Assembly: GCA_934693215.1 (NCBI GenBank)
Contig: CAKUVB010000110.1
Coordinates: forward strand, 1-5,884
From: an uncultured Candidatus Melainabacteria bacterium
GTDB taxonomy: Bacteria > Cyanobacteriota > Vampirovibrionia > Gastranaerophilales > Gastranaerophilaceae
Reading direction: 5' to 3'
Length of the DNA: 5,884 nt
Shown in pieces: positions 5,580-5,884 of this stretch. The notes below the pieces were generated by a model, which was not told the origin of the DNA, ran no database searches, and saw only the letters and a list, made by a program, of their open reading frames with translations. The translations under genes were made by a program, and so were the position numbers. Within the stretch, counting starts at the first letter, position 1, and each line of letters starts with the position of its first letter.

Positions 5580-5884
5580 TGGGATTATTTAAAAAGGTAG
5601 AAGAAGTTAAGTCAAAATCAAAAAAAGAACTTGTAAAAGAGGTAATAGTTCAATTAATTTGGCTTACAATAGGTGCAGTTATTGTTGCGTTTGCTCTTGA
5701 GTCTTTTATGTTTCCGCATAAAATTTTTGACGGAGGAGTTATTGGTGTTGCAATGATGCTAAGTTATTTGACCCATACTCAGTTAGGTCTTTTGATATTT
5801 TTAATTAACCTACCGTTTTTGGTTTTGGCTTTTAGCAAGTTCGGTATACGTTTTGTATTGCAAACTTTATATGCAGTTTCCGTA
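5579..5884 (+). CDS. YitT-family multi-pass membrane protein, 3' end beyond the window
   Basis: The open frame runs 102 codons to the window edge without a stop, so only the N-terminal third or so of a roughly 280-300 residue family protein is present. After a lysine-rich cytoplasmic start (MGLFKKVEEVKSKSKK), hydrophobic segments lie at about 23-42, 52-65 and 69-85. The features that recall the YitT/DUF161 family are the Pro46 turn in FMFPHK, DGGVIGVAMML (51-61) and GLLIFLINLPFLVLAF (70-85), matching the usual GG-x-x-G and N-x-P pattern. YitT proteins are membrane proteins of unknown substrate, often with a C-terminal DUF2179 domain that would lie outside this window. The start overlaps the cdaA stop as TAATG and is served by AAGAGGA, making it the third gene of the operon. 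The family call is from memory of motifs. Confidence 0.8.
   Translation, partial: MGLFKKVEEVKSKSKKELVKEVIVQLIWLTIGAVIVAFALESFMFPHKIFDGGVIGVAMMLSYLTHTQLGLLIFLINLPFLVLAFSKFGIRFVLQTLYAVSV

Overview
This AT-rich window carries an initiator tRNA, two convergent or divergent hypothetical genes, an HD-domain hydrolase, and the start of a tightly packed operon lysA-cdaA-yitT. It looks chromosomal and bacterial. Shine-Dalgarno sites are recognisable, and there are no transposases, phage genes or CRISPR repeats. lysA followed directly by a membrane diadenylate cyclase, without the cdaR and glmM partners seen in Firmicutes, is the order I associate with Cyanobacteria and their non-photosynthetic relatives. 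With the low GC, this suggests a gut-type Melainabacteria/Vampirovibrionia (Gastranaerophilales-like) genome. That placement is an inference, not something the sequence proves.

Layout: positions 1-76 hold tRNA-fMet, lacking only its first base, followed by a strong hairpin terminator at 85-118. That hairpin also sits at the 3' end of a minus-strand gene (128-1096) encoding an uncharacterised HEQGH zincin-like protein. Its ribosome binding site indicates an ATG start at 1096 rather than the GTG at 1105. The 250-base region 1097-1346 is divergent and contains two separate 8-bp inverted repeats. One of them overlaps a plausible promoter for the zincin gene. The HD-domain phosphohydrolase gene (1347-2153, plus) ends one base from the end of a convergent minus-strand gene (2155-3165). 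That gene encodes a single-pass membrane protein whose outer part is built of three diverged repeats of about 80 residues. A 168-base divergent region (3166-3333) with an AT-rich inverted repeat precedes lysA.

The operon: lysA (3334-4650), cdaA (4650-5579) and a YitT-family membrane protein gene (5579 to the window end, incomplete) are joined by TAATG stop/start overlaps, so they are probably co-transcribed and translationally coupled. LysA makes lysine from meso-diaminopimelate and so draws on a peptidoglycan precursor. CdaA makes c-di-AMP, a second messenger for osmotic, potassium and cell-wall homeostasis. The YitT protein is a predicted multi-pass membrane protein of unknown substrate. 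The operon is well supported. The zincin and the repeat membrane protein are the least explained parts of the window.
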